A stretch of DNA of 64,000 bases, from NCBI RefSeq assembly GCF_002934455.1, contig NZ_PTIR01000003.1, forward strand, positions 279,132-343,131, read 5' to 3'. The stretch is from Trinickia symbiotica (lineage in GTDB: Bacteria; Pseudomonadota; Gammaproteobacteria; Burkholderiales; Burkholderiaceae). Positions 63,855 through 64,000 of this stretch are shown here, one piece after another. Within the stretch, counting starts at the first letter, position 1. Every line of letters starts with the position of its first letter. A program made the position numbers and the translations under genes. Below the pieces are notes generated by a model. It saw only the letters and a program-made list of their open reading frames with translations, ran no database searches and was not told the origin of the DNA.

Positions 63855-64000
63855 ATGACACAGAACGAAGTTGATTTCCTTCCCCTGCGGGTGACCGGCG
63901 TGACGGCGGCAGGCAAGCGCAAGTTTGACGCTGAGGGTAAGCGCAAGCTGATTGACGCCTGCCTGCAGCCGGGCGCGTCAATTGCCGGACTGGCGTTGAA
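63855..64000 (+). CDS. tnpA: IS66 accessory protein TnpA (partial)
   Basis: The visible N terminus, MTQNEVDFLPLRVTGVTAAG then KRKFDAEGKRKLIDACLQPGASIAGLAL, matches the small helix-turn-helix OrfA of IS66 elements. The remainder, with tnpB and tnpC, is beyond the end of the window. Confidence 0.8.
   Translation, partial: MTQNEVDFLPLRVTGVTAAGKRKFDAEGKRKLIDACLQPGASIAGLAL

Larger units (their letters stand above)
63770..64000 (+). mobile_element. IS66-family element, left end (runs off the window)
   Basis: GTAAGCGCGAATTTAAGCGC at 63770 is a typical IS66 inverted-repeat end, and tnpA follows after 85 bases. The element is inserted in the istA fragment; its right end and target duplication lie outside the window. 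Confidence 0.8.

Noticed and set aside
1..64000. CRISPR arrays, tRNA or rRNA genes, replication origin
   Set aside because: No regularly spaced repeats, no tRNA cloverleaf ends or rRNA stretches and no parAB/repA-type genes were seen on reading.

Overview
The window reads as a piece of a Burkholderiaceae genome (Paraburkholderia, Caballeronia or Burkholderia in the broad sense). This is inferred from GC content of about 60% by eye, the mix of amino-acid and amine catabolic operons with GntR/FCD and LysR regulators, the Tsx/NupC/deo nucleoside block, and IS66, IS21 and IS256 relatives typical of that family. No rRNA, tRNA or CRISPR array was seen. Nothing here is essential core machinery. The window is an accessory catabolic region, possibly a second chromosome or megaplasmid, but replicon identity cannot be decided from this sequence.

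Layout. 0.1-13.1 kb: a leaderless periplasmic-binding-protein fold, aconitase, a divergent beta-propeller lactonase, then a minus-strand amino-acid module (gamma-glutamyltransferase family, SdaC-like permease, M20 dipeptidase, diaminopropionate ammonia-lyase), a decayed aap-type ABC transporter and a GntR regulator. Two stretches here (4.66-4.93 and 12.22-12.86 kb) are copies of one another, so a past duplication and decay can be reconstructed. 13.7-20.4 kb: a complete nucleoside uptake and salvage unit (tsx, nupC, deoC, deoA, deoB, udp). 20.6-25.5 kb: a chemoreceptor and the three-gene proton-translocating transhydrogenase pntAa-pntAb-pntB. 25.7-34.8 kb: a minus-strand catabolic operon (carbamoylase-type amidohydrolase, alpha/beta hydrolase, aminotransferase, SDR, 3-hydroxyisobutyrate-dehydrogenase family enzyme, aldehyde dehydrogenase, MFS importer), followed by an NCS1 permease, a second MFS protein, an alcohol dehydrogenase and a LysR regulator.

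41.9-47.6 kb: an electron-transfer-flavoprotein module. ETF-ubiquinone oxidoreductase is divergent from a DAO-family FAD enzyme, a HutD-like protein, etfB and etfA, suggesting that the DAO enzyme is a dehydrogenase feeding electrons to ubiquinone through ETF. 47.7-58.7 kb: two divergent units around a pair of inverted operator copies. Leftward run an M24 creatinase-like hydrolase, a 72-residue partner, an amidase, a four-gene spermidine-type ABC importer and an N-formylglutamate amidohydrolase remnant. Rightward run a GntR regulator, a maleate-isomerase/Asp-Glu-racemase-family enzyme, a LysR regulator and a second N-formylglutamate amidohydrolase with a large in-frame deletion. This is the best candidate for an undescribed pathway, probably cleavage of an amide- or formyl-bearing small molecule to a dicarboxylate.

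58.7-64.0 kb: a decay zone with an AT-rich methyltransferase gene, a broken IS256 transposase, a second copy of the 55.6-kb GntR regulator, a frameshifted integrase-core transposase and an IS21 istA fragment cut by an incoming IS66 element whose tnpA runs off the end.
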